Positions 17,146 through 25,979 are shown, counted from the first letter of the stretch. The stretch: DNA of 64,000 nt from Planobispora longispora (GCF_016863135.1 NZ_BOOH01000036.1:123401-187400); one strand, 5' to 3'. Notes: generated from the letters alone by a model not told the origin. Translations and numbers: made by a program.

Positions 17146-18399
17146 ATGGCACACGCAGTGGTGGTCGGGGCGGGAATCGGCGGGCTGACCGCGGCGGTGG
17201 CGCTCCAGCGGCGCGGCTGGGAGGTGACGGTGCTGGAGCGGGCGGCGTCCCTGGAGCCGGTCGGCTCCGGGCTGGCCATCGCGGTCAACGCGCTCAGGGC
17301 CCTGGACACGATCGGCGCCGGCGACGAGATCCGCAAGCTCTCGGCCGTCCAGGGTGACGGCGGCGTCCGGAGCGCCGGCGGCCGATGGCTGGCGCGGACC
17401 AGCACGGAGGCCGTCTCCGCCCAGTACGGCGACTCGGTGGTCCTGCTCCGCCGGGCACAGCTGGTCGACATCCTCGTGGCACGGCTGGCGCCCGGCGCGA
17501 TCCGGCTGAACACCGCCGTGACGGGCGTGGACCCCGCCACCGGGCAGGTGAGCGCCCTGGAGAACACGACGGGGAACGCCATGAAGAGCGCGACGGACGC
17601 CGTGAAGCACACGACGGACGCCGTGGGGGGCGCGGCCCCGGCAGCCGCCGGCACCGCGATCGAACTGCGGGCCGATCTGGTGGTGGCCGCCGACGGCATC
17701 CACTCCCCCATCAGGGGCGCGCTGTTCCCCGGCCACCCGGGGCCCGTCTACTCGGGGACCACGAGCTGGCGGGTGCTCGTCCCCGCCGAGGGCGTCCCGG
17801 GCCAGGCGTCCGAGAGCTGGGGCGCGGGCGGGGTCTTCGGGATCATGCCGCTGGCCGGGGGCGTGACCTACTGCTACGCCACGGACGTGGTCCCGGCGGG
17901 AGCCGGGGGCGGCGACCAGCTGGCGGAGCTGCGGCGCCTGTTCGGCCGGTGGCACGCCCCGATCCCGGCCCTGCTCGCCGCGGCCTCGCCGGAGAACGTC
18001 CTGCGCAACGACGTCTACCACCTGGCGACCCCGCTGCCCGCGATGCACCGCGGCCGGGTGGCCCTGCTGGGCGACGCGGCGCACGCCATGACGCCCAACC
18101 TCGGCCAGGGCGCCTGCCAGGCGATCGAGGACGCGGTGGTGCTCGCCCACGTCGCCGGGCCCGGCGAGGGACCCGCGGACGACATCGCCGCCCGCCTGGC
18201 GCACTACACCGCCGCCCGCCTGGAGCGGACCTGGAAGATCGTGAGCCGTTCGTCCTCGATCAACCGCGCCACAAAGATCCGCAACCCGCTGGCCGTACGG
18301 CTGCGCGACACCCTGATGGCGCTGGCCTCCCGGCTCGCCCCCGGCAGGGTGGCCGGCGCGGCCGACGACATCTTCGGCTGGCGCCCGCCCGCGGCGTGA
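17146..18399 (+). CDS. FAD-dependent monooxygenase (PHBH/UbiH-like)
   Basis: 417-aa flavoprotein hydroxylase. The Rossmann GAGIGG is at 8-13 and the second FAD motif, LLGDAAHAMTPNLGQGACQAIED, near 306-330. An Ala/Thr-rich, low-complexity insertion (about 138-160) is unusual for the fold. ATG 17146 is chosen because GAGGAG precedes it by 6 bp; ATG 17140 overlaps that site. The enzyme should use NAD(P)H and O2 to hydroxylate an aromatic or polyketide-like substrate, with expression set by the divergent TetR. Confidence 0.92.
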   Translation: MAHAVVVGAGIGGLTAAVALQRRGWEVTVLERAASLEPVGSGLAIAVNALRALDTIGAGDEIRKLSAVQGDGGVRSAGGRWLARTSTEAVSAQYGDSVVLLRRAQLVDILVARLAPGAIRLNTAVTGVDPATGQVSALENTTGNAMKSATDAVKHTTDAVGGAAPAAAGTAIELRADLVVAADGIHSPIRGALFPGHPGPVYSGTTSWRVLVPAEGVPGQASESWGAGGVFGIMPLAGGVTYCYATDVVPAGAGGGDQLAELRRLFGRWHAPIPALLAAASPENVLRNDVYHLATPLPAMHRGRVALLGDAAHAMTPNLGQGACQAIEDAVVLAHVAGPGEGPADDIAARLAHYTAARLERTWKIVSRSSSINRATKIRNPLAVRLRDTLMALASRLAPGRVAGAADDIFGWRPPAA

Positions 18400-18415
18400 C
18401 AGGCCCGGGGCTCCC

Positions 18416-18517
18416 TCAGCGCGTGGCCGAGACGGGCTCCAGGGCCCCGTCAGCACACGGCCGAGACGGACTCCGGCGCACCGTCACCGCGTGGCCGAGA
18501 CGGGCTCCGGCGCCGGA
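18416..18517. repeat. Tandem repeat, 34 bp x 3, each unit starting at a stop codon
   Basis: Three units at 18416, 18450 and 18484, exact period 34 bp. Each begins TCA (TGA on the minus strand) and contains GGCCGAGACGG. The last unit is the true 3' end of the membrane-protein gene; the other two are outside it. The period is not a multiple of three. Confidence 0.92.
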
Positions 18518-19407
18518 GCCGAGGTGCGCGCGCCGTGATCGGGGGCGAGCCGTCCGAGGGTCATCGTCCCCCAGATCATGAGCGCCCCCGCGAGCAGCGC
18601 GGGAATGACGTTGGACCAGCCGGAGGGCACGGCCTCGTCGAGCAGGAGGACGCCGGCGAGGATCGAGGTGATCGGGTCGAACACCTGGACTCCCGCGTAA
18701 GCGATGCCGAAATATCCCACTTCGTAGGACTTCTGCAACAGCACGGTGGCGCAGATGAGCAGGATGGGCACGGCGAGGGTGAACCAGCTGAGCAGCTTGG
18801 CCCAGTCGCCGCCGAAGTTGCCGCCCACCACCCGGACGAAGGTGGACACGCTGGCCGTCGTCGCGCCCGCCCCGATCGAGAGCAGCAGCGCCTTGGTCGG
18901 ACCCGTCGCCTTCCGCCCGGCCAGATGCGCCAGGAGCACGACCAGTCCGACGCAGCCGAGGAACCCGAAGGCCTCCCGGCCCGTCATGTGCGGCGTCACG
19001 GAGTGCACGGGGACCAGCAGGAGCAGCCCCAGCAGGCCGACGGCCACCGCGACGGAACCGATGATCTCCGCCCGGTGCGGCTTGCGGCCGTGCAGCATCG
19101 CCGCCAGGGGCACCGCGAACACCAGCGTCGCCACGCTGATCGGCTGCACCGCGACCAGCGGCGCGAAGCTCAGCGCCACCGCGTGCAGGGAGGCGCCGGT
19201 GAACCCGATGATGCCGCCCAGCCACCAGCGGGGGCGTTTCATCAGCTTGAGCGAGGCGCCCTCGGCGACCGCCTCGAACTGCTGGAGTGCGGCGCCCAGG
19301 GCGTAGCCCAGCGCACCGACCAAAGCGATGGAGATGCCGACCCAGGTCATCGCCACCCGCCAGGGGAGGACGCGCACGGGGAGGGAAGCGATACTCGGGT
19401 CATCCAT
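18484..19407 (-). CDS. DMT/EamA-superfamily membrane protein (NIPA-like)
   Basis: 307-aa membrane protein with about nine predicted helices in the drug/metabolite transporter arrangement. The first pair is GISIALVGALGYALGAALQQ and a following GGIIGFTGASLHAVAL. A conserved SFAPLVAVQPISV and a late GVQVFDPITSILAGVLLLDE resemble DMT proteins annotated near the NIPA Mg transporters. The C-terminal tail is polar and low-complexity and lies in the first unit of a 34-bp tandem repeat. Transport substrate unknown. Confidence 0.82.
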   Translation of the reverse strand: MDDPSIASLPVRVLPWRVAMTWVGISIALVGALGYALGAALQQFEAVAEGASLKLMKRPRWWLGGIIGFTGASLHAVALSFAPLVAVQPISVATLVFAVPLAAMLHGRKPHRAEIIGSVAVAVGLLGLLLLVPVHSVTPHMTGREAFGFLGCVGLVVLLAHLAGRKATGPTKALLLSIGAGATTASVSTFVRVVGGNFGGDWAKLLSWFTLAVPILLICATVLLQKSYEVGYFGIAYAGVQVFDPITSILAGVLLLDEAVPSGWSNVIPALLAGALMIWGTMTLGRLAPDHGARTSAPAPEPVSATR

Positions 19408-19514
19408 CCAGCTTAGGGTGCCGCGTGAGTCGATAACGGCGTTCCCGAGCGGGATCAGTAATAAAACAGGTCAAATCCCGACGGAACGGAGTGACCTGCC
19501 GTGCCCCGCGGCGG

Positions 19515-19610
19515 TGCCGCACGGCCGCCGCATCCGGCGACGGCCTCACGCGGCCACCGGATGCGGCGACGATGCCGCACAGCCGCCCGGCGGCGGCGTC
19601 ACGCGGCCGC
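19515..19610. repeat. Imperfect repeat and inverted repeat at a gene end
   Basis: TGCCGCAC starts at 19515 and 19573, and TCACGCGGCC at 19546 and 19599, so the 3' end of the next gene (stop at 19599) has an imperfect upstream copy offset by 53-58 bp. A 12-bp inverted repeat (19526-19537 with 19557-19568) lies inside and may act as terminator for the minus-strand gene. Confidence 0.65.
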
Positions 19611-20297
19611 GCGCTCGCGCTGGATGGTGCGCACCCCGGCGACTCCCAGCGGCAGGAACAGCAGCGTGAAAGCGACGCCCATCACGTAGGTCAGGTGGAT
19701 CGGGACGAACATCATCGAGACGAAGGCGCCGAGGTAGACCGCGGTCAGCCACCAGCCGGTGACACCCGCGCGGGCGAGCCCGGCGCAGAGGGCGAGCAGG
19801 CCGAGGAAGGCCAGCATCTCCGTGCCGCTCCACAGCGGCATGAACGACGAGGTGTCCACGGTGTCCGAGATCCGCACCGCGGCGTCCAGCGGGAGCTGCT
19901 GGCCGGTGACCATCCGCCACCAGTCGTCGCGTACGGCCCCGGACACGTTCAGCATGCCGATCGCGGCGGCCAGCGCGCCGAACACCGCCAGCCCCCGGCC
20001 CTTGCGTCCGCGGACCAGCCCCGGGACGATCATCGCGCCGAGCGAGCCGACGATCAGGCCGTAGTGCAGCAGGATCGCCGAGAGCTCGGTCAGGAAGGAG
20101 TCGCGGGCGAGCGAGGTGATGTAGTCCGCCGCCGAGTCGGAGTCCTGCGGCGGGCAGGTCATCATGCCGGCGAACATCAGCACGGGACTGGCGATCAGGG
20201 CGGCGCCGCCGGCGAGCCGCAGGAACCGGCCCGCCCGGTCGGTGTGCTCGGACTCCGCCGCCGGGGCGTCCGCCGGAAGCTGGGTAATGGGGTTCAT
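19599..20297 (-). CDS. Hypothetical membrane protein
   Basis: 232-aa membrane protein with about six predicted helices after a polar N-terminus. The start at 20297 is set by AGAGG 7 bases upstream; the longer open frame to 20480 reads as non-coding. No motif identifies a function; a short periplasmic segment with MTCPPQDSDSAADYITSL is seen between the first two helices. It is divergent from the histidine kinase gene with about 207 bp between, so both may share regulation. Confidence 0.75.
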   Translation of the reverse strand: MNPITQLPADAPAAESEHTDRAGRFLRLAGGAALIASPVLMFAGMMTCPPQDSDSAADYITSLARDSFLTELSAILLHYGLIVGSLGAMIVPGLVRGRKGRGLAVFGALAAAIGMLNVSGAVRDDWWRMVTGQQLPLDAAVRISDTVDTSSFMPLWSGTEMLAFLGLLALCAGLARAGVTGWWLTAVYLGAFVSMMFVPIHLTYVMGVAFTLLFLPLGVAGVRTIQRERAAA

Positions 20298-20490
20298 TTC
20301 GTACCTCTTGGTTTGCGTTTCGGTGTGAGAAGGACCCTCTCGCGGGGAGGTACGGCGGCGCGTCAGCCGTTGCGCACCGTGATCGATCCGCCCTTCGTCG
20401 GAACGGATCCCGGCGGGGTCCGCTGTTCGACGGACCCGTTGAGCTGCGAGGGTCCCCCGTTCGGCGGAATCGGCAGTCACCGGCCGCGAT

Positions 20491-20496
20491 TACGAT
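20491..20496 (+). promoter_or_regulatory. Leaderless-type -10 of histidine kinase gene
   Basis: TACGAT lies 8 bp before the ATG at 20505 and no ribosome site is present, fitting a leaderless transcript. Similar spacings occur before 10881, 24567 and 28570. Confidence 0.45.
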
Positions 20497-20504
20497 CGGT
20501 GGCT

Positions 20505-21650
20505 ATGACGATGACCCGGCTGAGGGACGTGCGCCTCATTCCCCTGGTGTTCGGGCCTCTGGTCGGTGCGCTCGCCGTACTGGAGACAGAGCTCGACGGC
20601 TTCTTCGGCTCCGCCGCCGCGGCCACCCGGATCTCCGGGGTCGCGATGGGCGCCGGTCTGATGGTCGCGGCCTGGCATCCGCTGGCCGGCACGGTCATCG
20701 CGGCCGTCTGCCTGCCGGTGGGCATGGTCCTGTTCGACGCTCCGGGAGTCAGCGGCGCGACGATGATCGGCATGATCGGGGCGGTCGCCTGGGCGGGCCG
20801 GCGCGAACCCCCGCGCCGCTCGGCCGTGGCGCTGTGCGTCGCGGGAGTGTCCTTCTCCAGCACGGCCCTCGTCGGAGCCTCGGCGTGGGAGTTGTTCTTC
20901 GTCCCGGCCGTCCTGCTGCCGGGCTGGTTCATGGGGCTGCTGGCCCGGCGCAGCAGCGATCGGGCCGCCGAGCTGGCCGAGCTGGCCGCCGCCCTCGACG
21001 CCGAGCGCGAGGCCAACGCCCAGGCCGCCGTCGCGCAGGAGCGCACGCGCATCGCCCGTGAGGTGCACGACGCGGTCGCCCACTCGGTCAGCGTGATGAC
21101 CCTGCAGCTGGGCGGCCTGCGCCGGCTGCTCGCCGACCGGCCGGCCGAGCAGGAGGTCGTGGTCGGGCTGGAGCGCCTCGGGCGGCAGACGGTGGACGAG
21201 ATGCGCGGCCTGGTCGGCATCCTGCGCGAGCGCGTCGACGGCGAACGTCCCGCCCCCGTGCCGTCGCTGGCCCGGCTCGACGAGCTGGTCGCGGACGTCC
21301 GCGCCGCGGGTCTCACGGTGACGCTGGACGCCCCGGCCGAGCTGCCCCGGCTGCCGCCGGTGCTGGACCTCACCGCCTACCGGGTGCTGCAGGAGGCGCT
21401 GACGAACGTGCTGCGGCACGCCGGCGGAGCCCCGACCGCGGTCGCCGTCGGCTGCACCGCTCAGGCGCTCACCGTGGAGGTGCGGAACGGCCCCGGGCTC
21501 GCGCCGCGCGAGCCGGCGGCGAGCCGTACCGACCACGGCCTGGTCGGCATGCGGGAACGGCTGGCCATGGTGCACGGCAGCCTGCACGCCGGTCGCGAAC
21601 CGGACGGCGGCTTCGCCGTCCGCGCCCGGTTCCCCCTGCCCCGCACCTGA
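20505..21650 (+). CDS. Two-component sensor histidine kinase (HisKA_3, NarX/DesK type)
   Basis: 381-aa membrane kinase. Residues 1-145 hold about five hydrophobic segments that probably form the sensor. The dimerisation and phosphoacceptor helix has EVHDAVAHSVSVMTLQ with His188, and the ATP domain shows LQEALTNVLRHAGG (N box) and DHGLVGMRERLAMV (G box). It should phosphorylate the response regulator encoded 109 bp downstream. ATG 20505 follows a -10-like element with no leader. The stimulus is unknown. Confidence 0.9.
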   Translation: MTMTRLRDVRLIPLVFGPLVGALAVLETELDGFFGSAAAATRISGVAMGAGLMVAAWHPLAGTVIAAVCLPVGMVLFDAPGVSGATMIGMIGAVAWAGRREPPRRSAVALCVAGVSFSSTALVGASAWELFFVPAVLLPGWFMGLLARRSSDRAAELAELAAALDAEREANAQAAVAQERTRIAREVHDAVAHSVSVMTLQLGGLRRLLADRPAEQEVVVGLERLGRQTVDEMRGLVGILRERVDGERPAPVPSLARLDELVADVRAAGLTVTLDAPAELPRLPPVLDLTAYRVLQEALTNVLRHAGGAPTAVAVGCTAQALTVEVRNGPGLAPREPAASRTDHGLVGMRERLAMVHGSLHAGREPDGGFAVRARFPLPRT

Positions 21651-21759
21651 CACGGACATCCCCGCCCGCACCCGGCGAGGAGATCCCCTCGCGCCCGGCA
21701 GCCCCCTTCACCCCCCACATCCGGCGACCCCCTCCCCCGCATCCGATAGGGACGACGAC

Positions 21760-22437
21760 ATGACGATCTCCGTAGCCCTCGTCGACGACGAGGCCATGAT
21801 CCGCGTGGGCCTGCGGATGGTGCTCGGCATCGAGCCCGACATCGAGGTCGTCGGCGAGGCGTCCGACGGGGCCGAGGCCCTCGACCTCGTCGCGCGCACC
21901 CGCCCCGACGTCGTGCTGATCGACGTGCGCATGCCGCGCATGGACGGCCTGGAGGCGGCGCGGCGGCTCGTGCGCGACCACCCGGACAGCAAGGTCATCG
22001 TGCTGACCACCTTCGACGAGGACGCGCACGTCGCCGCCGCGCTCCGCGCGGGGGTCAGCGGCTTCCTGCTCAAGGCCGCCCCGCCGGAGCACCTGGTCGA
22101 GGCGGTGCGGACGGTCGCCGCCGGCGGAGGGCTGCTCGATCCGGCCGTCACCCTGCGGGTGATCGCCGCCTTCGCCGGACAGCCGGACCCCGCCCGCGCC
22201 ACGGGCCGGGCGGCCGAGCTCGACACGCTCACCGGCCGGGAGACCGACGTGTTGAGACTGCTGGCTCAGGGACTGACCAACACCCAGATCGCCGCCCGGC
22301 TCCACCTGGGCGAGGCGACCGTCAAGACCCACCTGTCCCGCGTCCTGATGAAGCTCGGCCTGACCACCCGCGTCCAGGCGGTCGTCTTCGCCTACGAGAG
22401 CGGGCTGGTCCGCCCCGGCGAGCGGGAGGACACCTGA
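21760..22437 (+). CDS. NarL/FixJ-type response regulator
   Basis: 225-aa DNA-binding regulator. Receiver domain 1-120 with acidic pair at 9-10, phosphoacceptor Asp55 (LIDVRMP) and Lys near 105. LuxR-type HTH from about residue 158 ([18 protein letters not shown]) to about 215. It is the partner of the upstream kinase. Its HTH-coding end (22232-22422) is duplicated at 24207-24397 downstream of an ECF sigma gene. Confidence 0.93.
   Translation: MTISVALVDDEAMIRVGLRMVLGIEPDIEVVGEASDGAEALDLVARTRPDVVLIDVRMPRMDGLEAARRLVRDHPDSKVIVLTTFDEDAHVAAALRAGVSGFLLKAAPPEHLVEAVRTVAAGGGLLDPAVTLRVIAAFAGQPDPARATGRAAELDTLTGRETDVLRLLAQGLTNTQIAARLHLGEATVKTHLSRVLMKLGLTTRVQAVVFAYESGLVRPGEREDT
22232..22422 (+). repeat. 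191-bp direct repeat, copy 1 (response-regulator HTH)
   Basis: This segment encodes the LuxR HTH of the response regulator and matches 24207-24397 at 187 of 191 positions. All four mismatches lie in the first 45 bp; the remaining stretch of about 146 bp is identical. The two copies are 1975 bp apart in the same orientation. Confidence 0.95.
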
Positions 22438-22498
22438 CGCCTGGCGCCTGGACGGATGCGGCCGCGCCGCCTGCGTACCACCCGGTGGCCGTACGGCG

Positions 22499-23557
22499 TC
22501 AGCCTTCGCAGGACCGGTCGGGGATGCGGGACAGGTCCAGCACGACGTAGTGCTTCTCGTCCCGCGTCGGCCAGAACAGAATCGGCTCCTGCCGGTTCGT
22601 CGCCCCCACGCGGACCCGGGGAGATTCACCGGCCTCTCGCTGCGCTCCGGCCCGTGCGGCCTTCCCGGTGCAGCGGTCGTAGACGACCGCGTGCGCTCTC
22701 AGATCATCCGATGAGATGTCGACAGAACCGCCGCCATAGACATAGGGCTGGTTGAACAGTCCGAATCTGTCACCGATCAAGGTCCGTCCGGAGGAGGCTG
22801 CGGCGACGGCGGTGCGTCCCGAGCCGTCCCTGCGCTGCACCAGCATCGTCGTCACCTCGTTCCGCCGGGGCCGGACCTCTCCGACGCACCATTCGACACC
22901 GCAGCTGAACTCTCGCACCTCCGGATCTGCCGCCACCGGCCGGGGACCGGCCGACGGGGAGATCTCCGACATACCGCGGCCGCCCCTCAGCGGGACCAGG
23001 TAGGTGCGGTTCTCTGACTCGTTTGTCCAGGTGGCGTTGTCACCGGTGACGGTCAGCTCACCGGAGGGAAGGTCCCCGTGCTCGGTCAGCCACGCGACCG
23101 GCCGCATCATGCCGCCCGAACGCGGCATGGCCCACAGCTCCACGTGCCGCTTGCCCGGGTTGCCGGACTCCGAGCGATAGATTCCGGCGGTCCAGACGAT
23201 ATCGGTCTCGCTCACAGCCACGTTCATGACCTCGAAGCACAGGTCGCACTCGGCCCATTCGGGAGCGGTCGCCAGTGCTCGGTGCCGTCCGGTCCGGCGA
23301 TCGTAGGCGAAGAAGGTGGGACGCATGTCATGTTCCGTGACCATGAGGGCCGTGTCACCGTCCAGCATGGCTACCGGGTGCACGAGAGGGCCGTTCTCAA
23401 GTCGGGGGGCGGGGTGAGCATCGCCGCGGGCCACACCACGTCGGCGGGCTCCAGCTTCGGTATGTCCGGCAGCTTCCTTACATCCGGCATGACCGTGGGG
23501 GATGGCGAGGACCGGGACGACAGGAGCTGCGCGTCCTGGTTGCCGCCCACCGTACAA
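22499..23557 (-). CDS. Lipoprotein-like hypothetical protein with probable frameshift near its N-terminus
   Basis: The body (from about 23420 down to 22499, ending LDLSRIPDRSCEG) is a coherent extracellular-looking protein with Cys pairs and repeated beta-strand motifs such as WAMPRSGGMMRPVAW, suggestive of a beta-propeller. The N-terminal residues in this frame look non-native. In the -1 neighbouring frame, 23420-23580 reads SSACTVGGNQD (a lipobox-like LSSAC) followed by VMPDVRKLPDIPKLEPADVV and WPAAMLTPPP, which looks like the true N-terminus. The two frames meet at a run of six C's, where one more C would restore them. A full hydrophobic signal is missing. It lies between the two 191-bp repeats. 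It could be a pseudogene or a sequencing slip. Confidence 0.6.
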   Translation of the reverse strand: MYGGRQPGRAAPVVPVLAIPHGHAGCKEAAGHTEAGARRRGVARGDAHPAPRLENGPLVHPVAMLDGDTALMVTEHDMRPTFFAYDRRTGRHRALATAPEWAECDLCFEVMNVAVSETDIVWTAGIYRSESGNPGKRHVELWAMPRSGGMMRPVAWLTEHGDLPSGELTVTGDNATWTNESENRTYLVPLRGGRGMSEISPSAGPRPVAADPEVREFSCGVEWCVGEVRPRRNEVTTMLVQRRDGSGRTAVAAASSGRTLIGDRFGLFNQPYVYGGGSVDISSDDLRAHAVVYDRCTGKAARAGAQREAGESPRVRVGATNRQEPILFWPTRDEKHYVVLDLSRIPDRSCEG

Positions 23558-23706
23558 GCCGATGACAGGCCACCGAAAAGCTGAGAATTCTCCGCTCTAA
23601 CGAGAAATGATGTCCCAACTCCTTACATAGGCACAGATGTCCGTAGATCGAACTATCAGGGAGACGGGCATGGGAATGCCGAGGAGATCTGGCCCGGAAG
23701 TGGCCT

Positions 23707-24570
23707 GTGGATAGCGGGCGGGCCAGGTTCGAGACCGTCTACCGGGAAACGTACGGCCGGATCACGGCGTACGCGGCACGCCGCTGCGACTCGCCGCAGG
23801 ACGCGGCGGACGTGGTGGCGGAGACCTTCGCCATCGCCTGGCGGCGGATAGGCGACCTGCCCGACGGGGAGGAGGCCACGCTGTGGTTGTACGGCGTGGC
23901 CCGCAAGGTGCTGGCCAACCACTATCGAGGCGAGGTCCGCCGCCAGGCTCTCAGCGTGGAGCTCGACGCCGAGATGGCCGATCTGTACGGCGCCTCGCCC
24001 GACAGCGGGGTCGAGGTGAAAGCGATCGCGCAGATCTTCCGGACCTTGCCCGATGACGATCGTGAGCTGTTGTCGCTGGTCGCCTGGGAGGACCTGGACC
24101 GGCGTGAGATCGCCGCCGTACTCGGCCTGTCGCGCAACGCCGTACGCATCAGACTCCACCGCGCCCGCAGGCGCTTCGCCCGCGCGCTGGCCCGGGTGGA
24201 GCCGGGCCGGCCGGGAGACCGACGTGCTGAGACTGCCGGCGCAGGGGCTGACCAACACCCAGATCGCCGCCCGGCTCCACCTGGGCGAGGCGACCGTCAA
24301 GACCCACCTGTCCCGCGTCCTGATGAAGCTCGGCCTGACCACCCGCGTCCAGGCGGTCGTCTTCGCCTACGAGAGCGGGCTGGTCCGCCCCGGCGAGCCC
24401 CAGTCGTAGACTCCACCGTCTCTCACGGTCCCGGGCACGGCGACCGGGTGACCGTCCGCCGCCCGGCGACGGGCGGGGCATCCGGTCCCGCGCGCATTCC
24501 GGATTCACCGGAACGGACCCACGGGGGCCCGAGCGCTCCACGGCGTACGCGAGCTAGCTTGGCAGGGTGA
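23707..24570 (+). CDS. ECF sigma factor with chimeric C-terminal tail
   Basis: From GTG 23707, residues 1-165 are a normal ECF sigma factor: region 2 with [19 protein letters not shown] (about 28-47) and region 4 with [20 protein letters not shown] followed by [17 protein letters not shown]. At 24207 the sequence enters a copy of the response-regulator HTH region, but in the wrong frame. The tail of about 120 residues is therefore Arg/Pro/Gly-rich and has no family match. The HTH frame itself is open on the + strand to a stop at 24409. The tail overlaps the start of the YceI gene by 4 bp. The sigma part may still work; the tail is probably disordered. It could also be counted as a 3'-disrupted pseudogene. 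Confidence 0.7.
   Translation: MDSGRARFETVYRETYGRITAYAARRCDSPQDAADVVAETFAIAWRRIGDLPDGEEATLWLYGVARKVLANHYRGEVRRQALSVELDAEMADLYGASPDSGVEVKAIAQIFRTLPDDDRELLSLVAWEDLDRREIAAVLGLSRNAVRIRLHRARRRFARALARVEPGRPGDRRAETAGAGADQHPDRRPAPPGRGDRQDPPVPRPDEARPDHPRPGGRLRLRERAGPPRRAPVVDSTVSHGPGHGDRVTVRRPATGGASGPARIPDSPERTHGGPSAPRRTRASLAG
24207..24397 (+). repeat. 191-bp direct repeat, copy 2 (orphan LuxR HTH)
   Basis: Copy of 22232-22422 joined to the ECF sigma gene. In its own frame it still encodes the whole LuxR HTH, from [15 protein letters not shown] to [12 protein letters not shown] and a stop at 24407-24409, but with no start or receiver domain of its own. Relative to the sigma frame it is shifted by one base. 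Confidence 0.95.
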
Positions 24571-25121
24571 GCATCACCGCCGGTAACTACACACTGGGAC
24601 CCGCGTCCGGCCGGCTCCTGGTCAAGACGACACGCACCGGGCTCGGCGCGAAGGCGGGCCATGATCTCACCATCGGGGTCACCCGCTGGCGCGGCGACGC
24701 CACGCTCGACCCCGCCGACCCGGCCGCCTCCTCGGTGACGGTCGAAGTCGACGCCGTGTCGTTGAAGGTCCTGGAGGGGAACGGCGGGGTCAAGCCGCTG
24801 ACGGGCTCGGACCGCGACGAGATCGAAAAAATCATCCGGGAGAAGATCCTCGGCACCGGCCGTCACCCGGTGATCCTCTTCCGGTCGACACGGGTCGAGG
24901 GAACCGCCGAGTCGTTCCGCCTCGAAGGCGACCTCACCATCGTCGGGGAGACACGCCCCATCGTGATCCAGGGCTCGCTGGCCGGGGGCCGCGTCCACGG
25001 CTCGGCCGCCGTCGTGCAGTCCCGCTGGGGCATCCGGCCCTACTCGGCGTTCTTCGGCACCCTCAAGCTCAACGACGAAGTCCGGGTGCAGTTCGACGTC
25101 GCTCTCGTCCCGGAGCGGTGA
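24567..25121 (+). CDS. YceI-family lipid-binding protein
   Basis: 184-aa protein of the YceI lipocalin-like fold, starting at GTG 24567. It opens with the typical GNYTLGPASGRLLVKT and has GLGAKAGHDLTIGV and a closing NDEVRVQFDVALVPE strand. YceI proteins bind amphipathic or isoprenoid molecules; many are secreted, but no signal peptide is present here, so it is probably cytoplasmic. TAGCTT at 24555-24560, 6 bp before the GTG, suggests its own leaderless promoter despite the 4-bp overlap with the sigma gene tail. Confidence 0.88.
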   Translation: MSITAGNYTLGPASGRLLVKTTRTGLGAKAGHDLTIGVTRWRGDATLDPADPAASSVTVEVDAVSLKVLEGNGGVKPLTGSDRDEIEKIIREKILGTGRHPVILFRSTRVEGTAESFRLEGDLTIVGETRPIVIQGSLAGGRVHGSAAVVQSRWGIRPYSAFFGTLKLNDEVRVQFDVALVPER

Positions 25122-25325
25122 CCCCGCCCCGTCCCTGAATTCCCTGCCCGGAGATGTCCGGTCGGCCCGTCCGGCTCCGACGTCTCTTGCGACGCGATCG
25201 AGAGGGCGCCGCCAGGAGGACTTCACCTCACTGCGCGCGGTGGGCGCGTTCACGCTCCGACGGGGGGCCCGCCGCTCCCCGGCCCCTCCCGAGCAGAAAC
25301 CATCTCGCACGGGGAGGAAATCCCG

Positions 25326-25979
25326 ATGACACACCAGACTCCGGCCACCCCGGCCACCCCGGCCACCACGCCCGGCACTGCCCGCCTGCTCGACTGCGGA
25401 GTCGCGGCCGGACCGCTGTTCCTCGCGGTGTGGGCGGTCCAGGCGGTGACCCGCGACGGCTACGATCCCACCCGCCATCCGCTGAGCCTGCTGAGCCTCG
25501 GTGAGCTGGGATGGGTGCAGATCGTCAACTTCGTGCTCTGCGGCGCGCTCCTGCTGGCGGCCGCCGCCGGCCTGAGACGAGACCTCGACTCCGGACGGGG
25601 CCGCCGGTGGGCGCCGATCCTGGTCGGCCTCAACGGCGTCGGGCTCATCGTGGCGGGGATCTTCCCCACCGACGCGGGGGCCGGTTTCCCCCCGGGGGCG
25701 CCGGCCGGCGCTCCCGAGATGAGCTGGCACGGCGTACTGCACGAGGTCGGTTTCCTGATCGCCCAGGTGGCGTGGTTCGCCGCCTGCCCGGTGTTCGCCC
25801 GGAGATTCTCCGCCCTCGGCCGCAGGAAGTGGATGCGGTTGTGCGCGGCCGCCCCGGTCGCGGCTCTCCTCGTCCTCGCGATACCCCACGTGGACAGCTT
25901 GAGCGTACGAATGGTCCTCGCCACGGCGATCCAGCTCGGCCTCCTCACCGCGCTCGCGAGGCACCACGTCCGAACGTGA
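25326..25979 (+). CDS. DUF998 membrane protein
   Basis: 217-aa protein with six predicted helices matching the DUF998 pattern: an N-terminal Thr/Pro-rich tail (TPATPATPATT, about 5-15), then GVAAGPLFLAVWAVQ, the conserved TRDGYDPTRHPLSLLSLGELGW loop, and a second loop GIFPTDAGAGFPPG. GGGGAGGAAA stands before ATG 25326. Function of the family is unknown. In this frame it is well conserved and probably expressed alone. Confidence 0.85.
   Translation: MTHQTPATPATPATTPGTARLLDCGVAAGPLFLAVWAVQAVTRDGYDPTRHPLSLLSLGELGWVQIVNFVLCGALLLAAAAGLRRDLDSGRGRRWAPILVGLNGVGLIVAGIFPTDAGAGFPPGAPAGAPEMSWHGVLHEVGFLIAQVAWFAACPVFARRFSALGRRKWMRLCAAAPVAALLVLAIPHVDSLSVRMVLATAIQLGLLTALARHHVRT

Noticed and set aside
24053..24409. 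Independent LuxR-HTH gene in the duplicated segment
   Set aside because: The HTH frame is open, but the N-terminal part is the shadow of sigma region 4 and no ribosome site is present. It is treated as part of the chimeric locus.
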